34,641 nt of DNA from JBBRVP01 sp038246785 (GTDB lineage: Bacteria > Actinomycetota > Actinomycetes > Jiangellales > Jiangellaceae), in contig JBBRVP010000038.1 in assembly GCA_038246785.1 (NCBI GenBank), forward strand, positions 1 through 34,641. The letters are read 5' to 3'. Under the pieces are notes generated by a model, which saw only the letters and a list, made by a program, of their open reading frames with translations, was not told where the DNA came from and searched no databases. Positions within the stretch are counted from its first letter, which is position 1, and each line of letters begins with the position of its first letter. Positions 7,955-15,844 of the stretch are shown in pieces. Both the position numbers and the translations under genes were made by a program.

Positions 7955-8794
7955 TCAGCGGCCGCCTCTGAGCGAGCCGCGCAAGGCGCGGGCGAGGCGC
8001 TGCGGGTCGACGTCGGTGCCGGCGGTGTCGGCGAGCGCGGTGAGCAGCACCCGCGGTCCTGCGCTGCCGACGGCCTCGACCCAGACCACTCCCCCGGAGT
8101 CCGCCGGGTCGCGGCGGCGTACGACGGCGCCGTCGGCGTCCCGGGCGAGCACGCTGACCGCCGTGCCGGACGGCACCCGCGCGCGGCCCGACGAGCAGTC
8201 GGCCTGAGCCTGGGTGTAGCGGCGGAGGAAGGTCGCGGCCTGCGCTGCACTCGCCAGGTCCAGGGCCAGCCCGACGCCTGGCGCCCCGTCCGGTCGGTGG
8301 ACGTAGGTGACCTCCAGCGCATGGCGGGGCACCGGCAGCTGGGGGGGCGAGGTCAGGTCGGGGCAGGCGTACGGCGCGAGCCCGGCGACCACCTCGCGCG
8401 GTGCCCGGGCGGTGGCCGGCTCGCCGCTGGTGAGGTACCCCTCCTCCGCGCTCCCGGGGTCGACCCGGTACGCCCACCCGGGCCCCAGCGCGGCCGGCGC
8501 GGGCAGGCTCCGCCGCCGCAGCGTCCCGCTGGTGGGCGCGGGCCGGGTCGTCGGGTCCAACTCGGGTCGCGCGGAGGCGATGTCGGGCGGGACGCTCGCC
8601 CGCTGCGTCGGGCGCGGCGAGGGCGATCGGTGCGCCGACGGCGAGGTGACGGCCGGCGCCGGGGATCTCGACGTACTCACGGCCGAGGGCAACCCGGCAC
8701 GCGGTGCGGGTCCGGTCGCGCCGGCGCTGCAGCCCGGCAGCGCCGCCGCCGCGGCCGCGAGCAGCGGCACCAGCCCGCGGCGGAGGTCAGCCAC
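7955..8794 (-). CDS. lipoprotein of unknown function
   Basis: A 279-residue protein with a lipoprotein signal: the hydrophobic segment ends in the lipobox LPGC (Cys22). A Ser/Pro/Thr-rich linker follows (about 30-90), then a folded region from about 100 that resembles actinobacterial extracytoplasmic sensor-like domains (GWAYRVDPGSAEEG; LDLASAAQAATFLRRYTQ; TALADTAGTDVDPQRLARAL). The GTG start overlaps the 3' end of the upstream M15 peptidase gene by 8 bp, so the two are coupled. A role at the membrane outer face, perhaps in the cell wall, is inferred from the neighbour only. Confidence 0.7.
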   Translation of the reverse strand: MADLRRGLVPLLAAAAAALPGCSAGATGPAPRAGLPSAVSTSRSPAPAVTSPSAHRSPSPRPTQRASVPPDIASARPELDPTTRPAPTSGTLRRRSLPAPAALGPGWAYRVDPGSAEEGYLTSGEPATARAPREVVAGLAPYACPDLTSPPQLPVPRHALEVTYVHRPDGAPGVGLALDLASAAQAATFLRRYTQAQADCSSGRARVPSGTAVSVLARDADGAVVRRRDPADSGGVVWVEAVGSAGPRVLLTALADTAGTDVDPQRLARALRGSLRGGR

Positions 8795-10037
8795 CCGTGG
8801 CGGAGAAGTGCTGGTAGTCGGGATAGGACCAGCGGGCGCCCCACAGCCAGCCGCGCGCGGCGAACGACCGATGCACGGAGCTGCTCGAGAGGATCATGCC
8901 CTTGCGATAGGGACTGCGGACCAGGTAGCGGCTCGCGCCGGCGGGATAGACGCGGGAGGCGGTGACGTAGGGGTTCTCGTAGGTGTTGACGTCCACAGCG
9001 TCGCCCCACGAGTGCCGCGACCAGCGGTAGGGGTTGCCGGTCACCTTGCGGCAGTTGAACGCCGAGGTGTTGTCATCGGCCATGGAACGTACGTCACTGC
9101 CGCCGTACGCGTCGACCCGCCAGATGTGCCGGATCGGGAAGCCTTGGCGGGCCATCGCGTCGAAGACGCCGACGAGGTCGCTCACCGCCCAGGACGCCGC
9201 GACCATCCGCCCGCGGTGCCAGGAGCCGTCCCAGCCCAGGTGGTTGAGCTCGATCACCCGCAGCCGGAACGGCGCGACGGGGCAGCCCGAGCGGTAGCTG
9301 CGCGGCACGTCGGCGGCCGTGGCGGAGCGGACGGTGGCATCCGCCCGGGGCAGCACGGAGGTCTTCCAGTACCTCGACGTCGCGGCCCGGCCGTCGGGCC
9401 AGGTAGCCCTCACCCGCCACAGCGACGCGAACGGCGCCCGGCGCGGCTGGTGCGTGATCCGCCACGCACCGGTCGACGCGGCGCGCACAGCGGCCTGCCA
9501 CACCCAGCGCCCGCCGGCGTAGCGCCACAGGCTGATGCTCGGCGACGGGGCGCCGGCTCGCCGGGCGGTCCCCCAGAACGGGTAGCGACGCAACACGACC
9601 GCTGTGGCAGTCCCGTAGCCGGTGACCGTCGGCGTGGGCTGTGGCGTCGGGCTGGGCGTGGGGGTCGGTGTCGGTGTGGCCGCCCGGGCGGGCGCCTTTT
9701 GCGTGGCCGAGTCGGCGGACGTCGGGAAGACCGTCGGCGGCGGGTTCGGTGTCGGCGTCGATGTCGGGCCGGGAGTGACCGGCTGACTCGGTGTCGGTGC
9801 CGAACTGCGTGTCGTCGTCTGTGTCGGTGCCGGCGTCGGTGCCGGCGTCGGTGCCGGCGTCGGTGCCGGGCTGGGAGTGAATGCCGGACTCCCGGTCGCC
9901 GTCGAATCGGCACCGCCACGGTCCTGCGCGACCGCCGCCGGGGTCAGCACGGACACCGACGCGAGGGCGCTCGCGATGACCGCGACCAGGGCGTCGCGGG
10001 CCGGACCGCGTCCAGGACCGTGGTGGGCCATTGGCAT
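8787..10037 (-). CDS. secreted M15-family peptidoglycan peptidase
   Basis: A 416-residue protein with an export signal (MPMAHHGPGRGPARDALVAV onward), a long Pro/Thr linker with PTPAP repeats (about 45-140), a middle domain with strands resembling a surface-binding module, and a C-terminal zinc peptidase domain: NTSAFNCR, SRHSWGDAVDVN (His342, Asp349) and DYQHFSA (His410). These are M15 D-Ala-D-Ala carboxypeptidase/L-Ala-D-Glu peptidase signatures, so it probably trims cell-wall peptides outside the cell. ATG 10037 is supported by GGAGGAG 7 nt upstream. It is divergent from the L,D-transpeptidase gene and overlaps the lipoprotein gene downstream. Confidence 0.85.
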   Translation of the reverse strand: MPMAHHGPGRGPARDALVAVIASALASVSVLTPAAVAQDRGGADSTATGSPAFTPSPAPTPAPTPAPTPAPTQTTTRSSAPTPSQPVTPGPTSTPTPNPPPTVFPTSADSATQKAPARAATPTPTPTPSPTPQPTPTVTGYGTATAVVLRRYPFWGTARRAGAPSPSISLWRYAGGRWVWQAAVRAASTGAWRITHQPRRAPFASLWRVRATWPDGRAATSRYWKTSVLPRADATVRSATAADVPRSYRSGCPVAPFRLRVIELNHLGWDGSWHRGRMVAASWAVSDLVGVFDAMARQGFPIRHIWRVDAYGGSDVRSMADDNTSAFNCRKVTGNPYRWSRHSWGDAVDVNTYENPYVTASRVYPAGASRYLVRSPYRKGMILSSSSVHRSFAARGWLWGARWSYPDYQHFSATGG

Positions 10038-10120
10038 CGCGCTGCTCCTCCACAACCTGGTTCGACCACTTTCGATGACACAACGTACGCACTCGCTGAC
10101 GGATGGCAAGGGTCGTGCCG

Positions 10121-10136
10121 TAGGGTCGTCATCGTG
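10121..10136 (+). promoter_or_regulatory. leaderless-type promoter of the L,D-transpeptidase gene
   Basis: TAGGGT (10121-10126) lies 7 nt before GTG 10134, and no ribosome-binding site precedes that codon. The arrangement matches a leaderless transcript. The 96-bp divergent gap to the M15 gene must hold both promoters. Confidence 0.45.
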
Positions 10137-10946
10137 GGCCCAGGTCGTGCGGAGGGCCGCGGCCGAACCCGGCCGTACCGCGCCCGTATCACCGGGTGCT
10201 TCCTCGCCCTGCTCATGGTCCTCGCGCTGGGCTCGACCGCCGGCCCGGCCGCTGGCGGCTACCCGGCCTACCACCCCAGCCCCTTGACCCACCTCGGCGA
10301 CGCCCGGCAGGTCGTCGTCGTGACGGCGTCCGGCTGGGGGACCTCCTGGGCGACGCTGCGCGGCTACACCCGCCGCGCCGACGGAACCTGGGCGTTGACG
10401 ACGGCGGCGACAACGGCTCGGGTCGGGTGGGCGGGCTTCGCCTGGGCGGGCAACCGGCGGCAGGGCAGCGGCACGACGCCGGCAGGCACCTTCCGGGTGG
10501 AGAGCGGTTTCGGGTCGGCGGCCAACCCCGGCACGGCCTTGCTCTACCGGCGCATCGACCGCGCGGACTGGTGGTCACTGGACCCGCGCGACCCCCACAC
10601 GTACAACCTGTTCCAGACCTCGCGTGCCAGCGCGGCGCGGTGGCGCACGAGCGAGGCGGAGCACCTGTGGGACTACGCCGCGCAGCAGTATCGCTACGCC
10701 GCCGTGCTCGGCTTCAACCGGCCGCGGACGTGGGGGTGGTCGAGCGTGGAGCGCCAGTACGTCACGCGCACGCCGTCAGACACCCGTCGCGGCGGCGCGA
10801 TCTTCCTCCACGTCCGTGGGTCGGGCGCAACTGCCGGCTGCGTGGCGGTGTCCGAGCCGGCGATGCGCGCCCTGCTGCGCTGGCTCGACCCGGGCAGACA
10901 CCCGCGCATCGTGATGGGACCGGTCGGCGTCATCGGGCGGGTGTGA
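10134..10946 (+). CDS. secreted L,D-transpeptidase-like (YkuD superfamily) protein
   Basis: A 270-residue protein with a basic N-terminus and a hydrophobic export segment (GCFLALLMVLALGS). The rest matches the ErfK/YbiS/YkuD-type group: an early QVVVVTASGWGTSWATLRGY, GTTPAGTFRVESGFG, LGFNRP and the catalytic stretch IFLHVRGSGATAGCVAVSE, with His226 and Cys236 as likely catalytic residues. Such enzymes form or exchange 3-3 peptidoglycan cross-links or act as related amidases in the periplasm-like space. GTG 10134 fits a leaderless start. It is divergent from the M15 peptidase, making a small cell-wall locus. The exact reaction is not certain from sequence. Confidence 0.8.
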   Translation: MGPGRAEGRGRTRPYRARITGCFLALLMVLALGSTAGPAAGGYPAYHPSPLTHLGDARQVVVVTASGWGTSWATLRGYTRRADGTWALTTAATTARVGWAGFAWAGNRRQGSGTTPAGTFRVESGFGSAANPGTALLYRRIDRADWWSLDPRDPHTYNLFQTSRASAARWRTSEAEHLWDYAAQQYRYAAVLGFNRPRTWGWSSVERQYVTRTPSDTRRGGAIFLHVRGSGATAGCVAVSEPAMRALLRWLDPGRHPRIVMGPVGVIGRV

Positions 10947-10965
10947 TGGTTCCGGACCCGCGCTG

Positions 10966-10980
10966 GGGACCTTGGGCTCT
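10966..10980 (+). promoter_or_regulatory. possible DevR/OsdR-like dormancy-regulator box
   Basis: GGGACCTTGGGCTCT resembles the GGGAC-N3-4-GGCCCT half of dormancy (DevR/DosR/OsdR) operators and sits about 90 bp before the tandem universal stress protein gene, a classic target of that regulator in other actinobacteria. This is a by-eye match and no regulator gene is in the window. Confidence 0.3.
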
Positions 10981-11065
10981 GCCCCGTTGTGGGAGACGAC
11001 GCCACGATGGGAGGGCGCCCGGCGGCCGGTGACTGGCGCGTGGCCAAGGGTGCCGAGGAGGAGCG

Positions 11066-11968
11066 ATGAGCACCAACGGACTCGTGGTCTGCGGCTACGA
11101 CAGCTCGGACCATGCCCGCCGGGCGGTGGGGTGGGCGGCCGAGGAAGCGGTACGGCGAAGGGGCCAGCTCAAGATCGTCACGTGTCTGAACTGGCCGGTG
11201 GGCGCCGACGCGCCGTTGGCGCCGCGCGCATTCCTTCCAGGCGACGCAGCAGCGCCGGAGCTGGCGAGAGTCGCTCTCGACGATGCCGCCGACCATGCGA
11301 GGGCGGTCGCCGCGGAGGTCGCCGTGCACACGCAGGTCCTGCAAGAGGCGGCGGTGCCGGCGCTGCTCGACGAGGCGGAGGACGCTGACCTCGTGGTGAT
11401 GGGGGCCCGGGGGCGCGGCGGCTTTGCCCGCCTGGTGCTCGGCTCGACGAGCACCACGGTGGCCGAGCACGCCCGGTGCCCGGTCGTTGTTGTGCGGCAT
11501 GCGGCCGCGAAGCACGAGGAACCAGGGCCCTTTGCCGGCCAGGTGGTCGTCGGCGTCGACGGCTCGCCGGCCTCGGACGCGGCCCTGGGCTTCGCCATGG
11601 AGGCAGCCGCCGGTCACGGCGTCGCGCTAGCGGCGGTGTACGCGCTCAACCTGGACGCGTTCGCCCAGTCGCTGGGCATGGTGCCCGTCGAGAGCATGCA
11701 CCCCGAGCAGATCCACGCGGCGGCCGACAAGATCCTCGACGAGGCACTGGCGCCGTGGCGGGCGAAGTTCCCCGACGTCCCGGTCACCCGCGATCTCTAC
11801 CAGGGCCACCCGGTGGCGTCGCTGACCGAGCCCACGCACGGGGCGTTGTTGATCGTGGTCGGCACCCGCGGTCGCAGCGACCTGCGAGCCGCGCTGCTCG
11901 GCTCGGTCAGCCGCGGCGTGCTGCACCACGCCAGCTGCCCGGTGGCGGTCGTGCCCGCTCCCCGCTGA
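11066..11968 (+). CDS. tandem-domain universal stress protein
   Basis: A 300-residue protein with two UspA domains of about 145 residues. Each has the ATP-binding signature: GARGRGGFARLVLGSTS then HARCPVVVV in the first, and GTRGRSDLRAALLGSVS then HASCPVAVV in the second. Each begins with a typical strand (LVVCGYDSSDHARRAV; VVVGVDGSPASDAAL). Such proteins bind ATP and are induced under hypoxia, starvation or other stress; biochemical output varies. ATG 11066 has GAGGAGG 5 nt upstream. The intergenic region contains a possible dormancy-type operator. Confidence 0.92.
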   Translation: MSTNGLVVCGYDSSDHARRAVGWAAEEAVRRRGQLKIVTCLNWPVGADAPLAPRAFLPGDAAAPELARVALDDAADHARAVAAEVAVHTQVLQEAAVPALLDEAEDADLVVMGARGRGGFARLVLGSTSTTVAEHARCPVVVVRHAAAKHEEPGPFAGQVVVGVDGSPASDAALGFAMEAAAGHGVALAAVYALNLDAFAQSLGMVPVESMHPEQIHAAADKILDEALAPWRAKFPDVPVTRDLYQGHPVASLTEPTHGALLIVVGTRGRSDLRAALLGSVSRGVLHHASCPVAVVPAPR

Positions 11969-12132
11969 GCTGGCGGTTGCCCGTGGCGGAAAGGCTGGCG
12001 CTCAGCGCACCGCACGGCCAGCGGCGCGCAGCACCCGCAGATCCACTGCGGCATCCTGCAGGCTGCGAGCCGTTGGGTGGAAGGGCTCACCGCGGGCCAG
12101 CGACCCGACTGGCGCCGATAGGTTGACCGACC

Positions 12133-12357
12133 ATGGCGAAAACCGTGCTGCGCGCTCGGCTGATCAGTGGCGACCGCTTCGACGTGACCTACGAGGACCC
12201 GGAGATCGGCGAGGTCGGCGAGGTCGTCGAGCGTGCGATCTCGACCCTCGGCGACGGATCCGGCGTGCTGCGCTGTCAGCACGGAGATCGGCTCTTCGTC
12301 CTGTACGGACGCGGCGTCGCCGCCCTGGAGATCGCGCCGCGCGGCGCGGTCCTGTGA
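12133..12357 (+). CDS. small hypothetical protein, 74 aa
   Basis: The protein (MAKTVLRARLISGDRFDVTY, an acidic middle with EVGEVVERAISTL, and RLFVLYGRGVAALEIAPRGAVL) has strand-like alternation and strong third-position GC, so it looks real. A TAGGTT hexamer at 12119-12124 ends 8 nt before ATG, consistent with a nearly leaderless mRNA. I do not recognise the family. Confidence 0.6.
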   Translation: MAKTVLRARLISGDRFDVTYEDPEIGEVGEVVERAISTLGDGSGVLRCQHGDRLFVLYGRGVAALEIAPRGAVL

Positions 12358-12496
12358 GGTCACGGCGCCGGCGGCGCCTCCGCTCGATCCCTCGTCAGGG
12401 CAGCTGTGTCAAGGACAGCTGTCAAGGGCACCAGTCGGGTGTTGACGTCGGCGATCTTGTGAGCGCCCCCGGCGTGAGCGACCGGCGCCGGCTGGC

Positions 12497-12568
12497 GCCC
12501 CCGGCAGGATTCGAACCTGCGACACACGGTTTAGGAAACCGTTGCTCTATCCCCTGAGCTACGAGGGC
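12497..12568 (-). tRNA. tRNA-Arg (anticodon CCT)
   Basis: On the minus strand a 72-nt cloverleaf folds with acceptor GCCCTCG/CGGGGGC (one T-G wobble), D-arm CTCAGGGGATAGAG, anticodon arm ACGGTTTCCTAAACCGT and T-arm GCAGGTTCGAATCCTGC. The anticodon CCT reads the rare AGG codon. No CCA is encoded. The 62-bp palindromic repeat array begins 26 bp upstream of its 5' end. Confidence 0.95.
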
Positions 12569-12593
12569 TACCTGCGGTGCCTCGTCGGGCGTT

Positions 12594-12768
12594 TGTCAGG
12601 CTCTCACGCACCTACGGCGACGTCGGAGCCTGACACATGCGCACCGGATGGCGTCTGTCAGGCTCTCACGCGCCTCCGGCGACGTCGGAGCCTGACACAT
12701 GCGCACCGGATGGCGTCTGTCAGGCTCTCACGCGCCTCCGGCGACGTCCGAGCCTGACACATGCGCAT
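12594..12768. repeat. 62-bp tandem palindromic repeat, about 2.8 copies
   Basis: Three units start at 12594, 12656 and 12718, nearly identical over 62 bp. Each contains perfect inverted 10-bp arms TGTCAGGCTC and GAGCCTGACA (12594-12603/12626-12635; 12656-12665/12688-12697; 12718-12727/12750-12759) separated by 22 nt. The array lies between the 3' end of the TetR gene and the tRNA-Arg promoter. A related single copy occurs at 14686-14727. It may be a dispersed palindromic (REP-like) element or act in termination. Confidence 0.9.
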
Positions 12769-12805
12769 CGGGTGGGCGGGTGGGTGGCGACGGCCGGCCG
12801 GTCGA

Positions 12806-13468
12806 TCAGCGCTTCCGGACGCGTGGGGTGGTCTGCCTGGGCGGTCCGGCACGACCGGGTCGCGCGGCGAGGCAGTGCCGCTCCAGGACGTCGCCGACCC
12901 ACCGCTCGAATTCGTCCGGCGTCCAGCCGGACTCCTGGACCAGTTCGCGGTACACCCCGGAAGCGCCCAGCGCGCGGTAGACGGCCTGTGCCTCGGCCAG
13001 GGGCACCTGCAGGTGGTCCTCGACTGAAGCAATCATGAGGTTCATCGGCTGGTCGCGGCCGGCCAGCTTGGTCCGAAGCAGCGCGCGGGTCTCGGCGTCC
13101 TCGTCGGTGGCCGCGTCGAGCATCATGACGACGTCGAAGCCGGCCGAATAGAGTCCCTGCAGCCAGCCGGCGGCTGCCCGCAGGCGGCGTACGGGGTCCC
13201 GTTCGGCGAGCACCTCCTGCACCCGCTCGCGGGCCCGCGCCCGCTCGAGCCACCGCTCGCAGATCGCCGAGAGGATCTCCCGCTTGGCGCCGAAGGTGGA
13301 GTAGACGGTGCGGACGGCCACCCCAGCTTCTGCGGCGATGGCCTCCATGCTCGTCGAGCTGTAGCCGACGGTGGCGAACAGCCTCCGCGCCGCCTCGGCG
13401 ATGCGCTCACGCGTCGCGGCAGCCTGCTCCTGCCGATAGCCCGATGAGGTCTTGACAGGTGGCGGCAC
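12806..13468 (-). CDS. TetR-family transcriptional regulator
   Basis: A 220-residue repressor-type protein. The N-terminal HTH is textbook: ATRERIAEAARRLFATVGY, then STSMEAIAAEAGVAVRTVY and STFGAKREIL (residues 18-66). The remaining helical ligand-binding domain is divergent. It starts with GTG 13468 and is divergent from the SnoaL-like/methyltransferase pair, across an 84-bp gap with an inverted repeat; it probably represses both directions. A GATACT -10-like hexamer lies 8 nt upstream of the GTG. The ligand is unknown. Confidence 0.9.
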   Translation of the reverse strand: MPPPVKTSSGYRQEQAAATRERIAEAARRLFATVGYSSTSMEAIAAEAGVAVRTVYSTFGAKREILSAICERWLERARARERVQEVLAERDPVRRLRAAAGWLQGLYSAGFDVVMMLDAATDEDAETRALLRTKLAGRDQPMNLMIASVEDHLQVPLAEAQAVYRALGASGVYRELVQESGWTPDEFERWVGDVLERHCLAARPGRAGPPRQTTPRVRKR

Positions 13469-13475
13469 TCCGGAA

Positions 13476-13506
13476 CAGTATCACTGCGTCGAATGCAGTA
13501 TTACTG
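13476..13506. promoter_or_regulatory. probable TetR operator
   Basis: CAGTATCACTGC (13476-13487) and GCAGTATTACTG (13495-13506) form an inverted repeat with 10 of 12 matched positions around a 7-nt spacer. A further half-site-like ATCACTGCAG lies near 13519-13528. The repeat covers the -10 region of the TetR gene, as expected for autoregulation. Confidence 0.6.
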
Positions 13507-13552
13507 CAGTCAACACACCATCACTGCAGCCAGGCTGGAAGGAGCAGGGCTC

Positions 13553-14023
13553 ATGAGTACCAACACGGGATCGGTTGCGCCTCACTCTGACGGGTTGACC
13601 GTCGTGCAGCGCATGTTCGACGAGGGCTTCGCCACCGGAGACACGGCAGTCGTCGACGAGCTGTGCTCGCCGGACCTCGTGGAGCACCAGTTCGGGATGG
13701 CGGGCACCGGGGCGGAGGCGATTGCGCACGTCAAGGCCGCCGTCCGCGACGTGCACGCCACCGTCCCCGACATGTCCTTCACCATCGAGGACGCCGTCCA
13801 GAGCGGCGACACGGTGTGGGTCCGAGTCCGTGCGCGTGGCACCGCGACCGGCCCCTTCTTCGGCCCGCCGAGCGGCCGGACGGTCGAGACCACGGTGATC
13901 GACATCGTGCGGATCGTCGACGGTCGCATCGTCGAGCACTGGGGGGTGCCTGACCGCTTCGCCCTGCTGGCCCAGACCGGCGTGCTGGACCGCCTCACCG
14001 CACCGGCCGGCGGCGCCCGATGA
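13553..14023 (+). CDS. SnoaL-like ester cyclase-type protein
   Basis: A 156-residue NTF2-fold protein with VVQRMFDEGFATGDTAVVDE, LVEHQFG, VRDVHATVPDMSFTIEDAV, RVRARGTATGPFFG and VDIVRI/VDGRIVEHWG segments typical of SnoaL-like proteins. Members include polyketide cyclases, but most have unassigned roles. ATG 13553 is preceded by GGAAGGAG at good spacing. Its TGA overlaps the ATG of the methyltransferase-like gene (ATGA). It is probably under control of the divergent TetR. Confidence 0.85.
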   Translation: MSTNTGSVAPHSDGLTVVQRMFDEGFATGDTAVVDELCSPDLVEHQFGMAGTGAEAIAHVKAAVRDVHATVPDMSFTIEDAVQSGDTVWVRVRARGTATGPFFGPPSGRTVETTVIDIVRIVDGRIVEHWGVPDRFALLAQTGVLDRLTAPAGGAR

Positions 14024-14499
14024 GCACCGCTACACCGACCCGGGGCGCCGCCGTCCGGTTCCCAGTGCCCCCGCTGCTGTTCGTCGCTCCCTTGGTGGTG
14101 ACCCTCGCGTTGCACGTCTGGGTGCTCCCGCTGGGCATCCCCGGCCAGCCGGCCACCACCGTCGCCGGCGTCGTCCTCGTCGCGGCCGGGGTGGCGTTCA
14201 GCCTCAGCGGACTGGCGAGCGTGGTCCGCCACCACACGACGATGGTCCCGCATCACCCGGTCGACAGGCTGGTCACCAGCGGCGCGTACCGCATCAGCCG
14301 CAACCCGATGTACGCCGGGCACCTCGTCGCCTACCTCGGCGCCGGGCTGTGGGCCGCGACGTGGTGGCCGCTGATCGCACTCCCGCTGTGCATCCTGGCG
14401 ACCAACCGGCTGGTGATCGAGGCCGAGGAGGCCGACCTCACGAGCCGGCTCGGCGGCGAGTACCGGGCCTACCGGCAGCGCGTGCGGCGCTGGTTCTGA
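14020..14499 (+). CDS. ICMT/PEMT-family membrane methyltransferase
   Basis: A 159-residue membrane protein with three to four hydrophobic helices and the family signature LVTSGAYRISRNPMYAGHLV followed by a C-terminal EAEEADLTSRLGGEYRAY and VRRW tail. The family (isoprenylcysteine carboxyl methyltransferase / phospholipid methyltransferase) uses S-adenosylmethionine; bacterial substrates are mostly unknown. It starts inside the stop of the SnoaL-like gene, so the pair forms one operon. Confidence 0.85.
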   Translation: MSTATPTRGAAVRFPVPPLLFVAPLVVTLALHVWVLPLGIPGQPATTVAGVVLVAAGVAFSLSGLASVVRHHTTMVPHHPVDRLVTSGAYRISRNPMYAGHLVAYLGAGLWAATWWPLIALPLCILATNRLVIEAEEADLTSRLGGEYRAYRQRVRRWF

Positions 14500-14983
14500 C
14501 GCGACCTCGGTCGGAACCAAGGGGATGCGCTCGCTCATCGGGCTGCTGCGCGAGGGCGAGCCGGCGGAGCGGGGCGCCCGCGCAGGGGGTCGCCGACCTC
14601 AAGCGGCTCACCCGCTGCGGCGGACGGCCTACCGCCTCGTCATCGTGGGCGCCACTGCGCCGGCCGGCCCCGCCGTCGCTACGTGTGTCAGGCCCTCACG
14701 ATGCCTTGGCAGCGTGAGAGCCTGACACGTCCTCGTCGGCCGCGAAGTAGACGCCGTGCCGGTCGCCCAGGCGCCCCCAGCTTCTTGCTCCTGGTCAACT
14801 CGCCGTCGGCGCACTGCTTGCGCACCGACGTCGACGACGCCGGCCAGTCCGGCACCTGGTCCAGCGCGCACGCCTGGGCGGCCGATCTTGCGCGGAGGTG
14901 CCCTCGACCCTGCCCCGCGCGGGTGGCGCCCCGGCGAACGCCTGCCGACCGGAGGTCAACGAGCCGCCGACGAGCCGGCGGTG
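14500..14983. other. gap with possible remnants
   Basis: There is no intact gene in these 484 bases. At 14525 a short plus-strand reading (MRSLIGLLREGEPAERGA) breaks frame after about 20 codons. On the minus strand near 14870-14730 a two-frame reading gives VRKQCADGELTRSKK then LGRLGDRHGVYFAADEDV, with coding-like codon use and a one-nucleotide shift. A palindrome related to the 62-bp array is at 14686-14727. A small stem (14964-14969/14976-14981) just past the zinc-ribbon gene stop may end that transcript. Confidence 0.35.
14686..14727. repeat. solitary relative of the 62-bp palindromic repeat
   Basis: TGTCAGGCCCTCACG (14686-14700) pairs with CGTGAGAGCCTGACA (14713-14727), one mismatch, 12-nt loop. 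The outer arms repeat those of the array at 12594. It folds into a stronger hairpin than the array units and has no U-run. Confidence 0.85.
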
Positions 14984-15844
14984 CTACGCGTGGGAGGGTG
15001 CGCCCGCCTCACCGAGCAGCCGGTCGAGCTGGTCGGCGGGAAGGAACACACCGCCGCAGGCGTCGCAGCGCTCGCCGCGCAGATCGCCCCGTTGGTAGCC
15101 GTGCATGGCGGCACCGCAGACCGGACACACCCGCGCGCCGTCCGCACCCGGCAGCCAGACTCCCGGCGTCAGTGCAGCGGCGCCTCGACGAGGCAGCCGC
15201 GCTGCGTGGTCGGCCCAGGCGGTCAGCACGGCGGTGAGGTCGAGGCAGGTGGTCTCCGGCTCGTCGTCGGCGACGTCAGCCCGCAGCACCTGGACGACGA
15301 CCCGGTCGTCGATGAGCCCGACGACGTAGCCGAAGCCGCCGAGGGTGATCTCGCCCTCGCGGACGAGGCAGCGCGCCCCGGACGGTGCGTCCTCGCAGTG
15401 CTCGACCGGGTCGCCGGTCGGGTGCTCGGGCTGCCAGTCGCGGGCGTGGGAGGCGACGTGACGCGCCCAGCACAGGCGTCCGTCCTTGGTCAGCAGCAAC
15501 GGCACCTCGGCCCCGTCGGACCAGATGGCCAGCCCGCGCGGGGCAGGCCAGCTGCGCACCGAGCGGCGGTAGAGGTTGATGCCGTCGGGCTTCGTACGAG
15601 CCGGACGCAGCGCGGCCCGGAAGCTGCCACGCGGCGGCACCCACTCGTCGTCGTGGTACCAGAACTCCCACGTCTCCACGGGCAGCTGGCGTTCCCGGAG
15701 CACCTGCACCGTGTCCGACACGAGCATGGCGAGCTGGGCCGGCCAGTTGGCCTTGCCGTTGGCGACCACCTGGTGAGCCCGCAGCCGTGACTCGCGTCGC
15801 GCCGCGACCTGCGCGGCCGCGTGCTGGTCGAACCAGTCGGGCAC
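14984..15844 (-). CDS. hypothetical protein with C-terminal zinc ribbon
   Basis: A 286-residue cytoplasmic-looking protein with no signal or helix. The first 200 residues hold mixed strands (WEFWYHDDEWVPPRGSF; LLTKDGRLCWARHVASHA; LGGFGYVVGLIDDRVVVQVL). The last 45 form a treble-cysteine zinc ribbon: CPVCGAAMHGYQRGDLRGE, CDACGGVFLPADQLDRLL, as in zf-TFIIB-like domains. GTG 15844 follows GGGAGG closely. I do not recognise the main domain; the ribbon suggests RNA or protein contacts but does not prove them. Confidence 0.7.
   Translation of the reverse strand: MPDWFDQHAAAQVAARRESRLRAHQVVANGKANWPAQLAMLVSDTVQVLRERQLPVETWEFWYHDDEWVPPRGSFRAALRPARTKPDGINLYRRSVRSWPAPRGLAIWSDGAEVPLLLTKDGRLCWARHVASHARDWQPEHPTGDPVEHCEDAPSGARCLVREGEITLGGFGYVVGLIDDRVVVQVLRADVADDEPETTCLDLTAVLTAWADHAARLPRRGAAALTPGVWLPGADGARVCPVCGAAMHGYQRGDLRGERCDACGGVFLPADQLDRLLGEAGAPSHA

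Noticed and set aside
9600..9900. Minisatellite-like repeats GTCGGTGTCGGT and similar
   Set aside because: They are explained by the Pro/Thr-rich PTPAP linker of the M15 peptidase read on the minus strand.
11990..12010. Terminator after the universal stress protein
   Set aside because: The only inverted repeat (CGCTGAG/CTCAGCG) has 7-bp arms and a loop of about 30 nt, too weak to claim.
12594..12768. Possible CRISPR array
   Set aside because: Only three units, and the whole 62-bp period is repeated, so there are no unique spacers; no cas genes are present.
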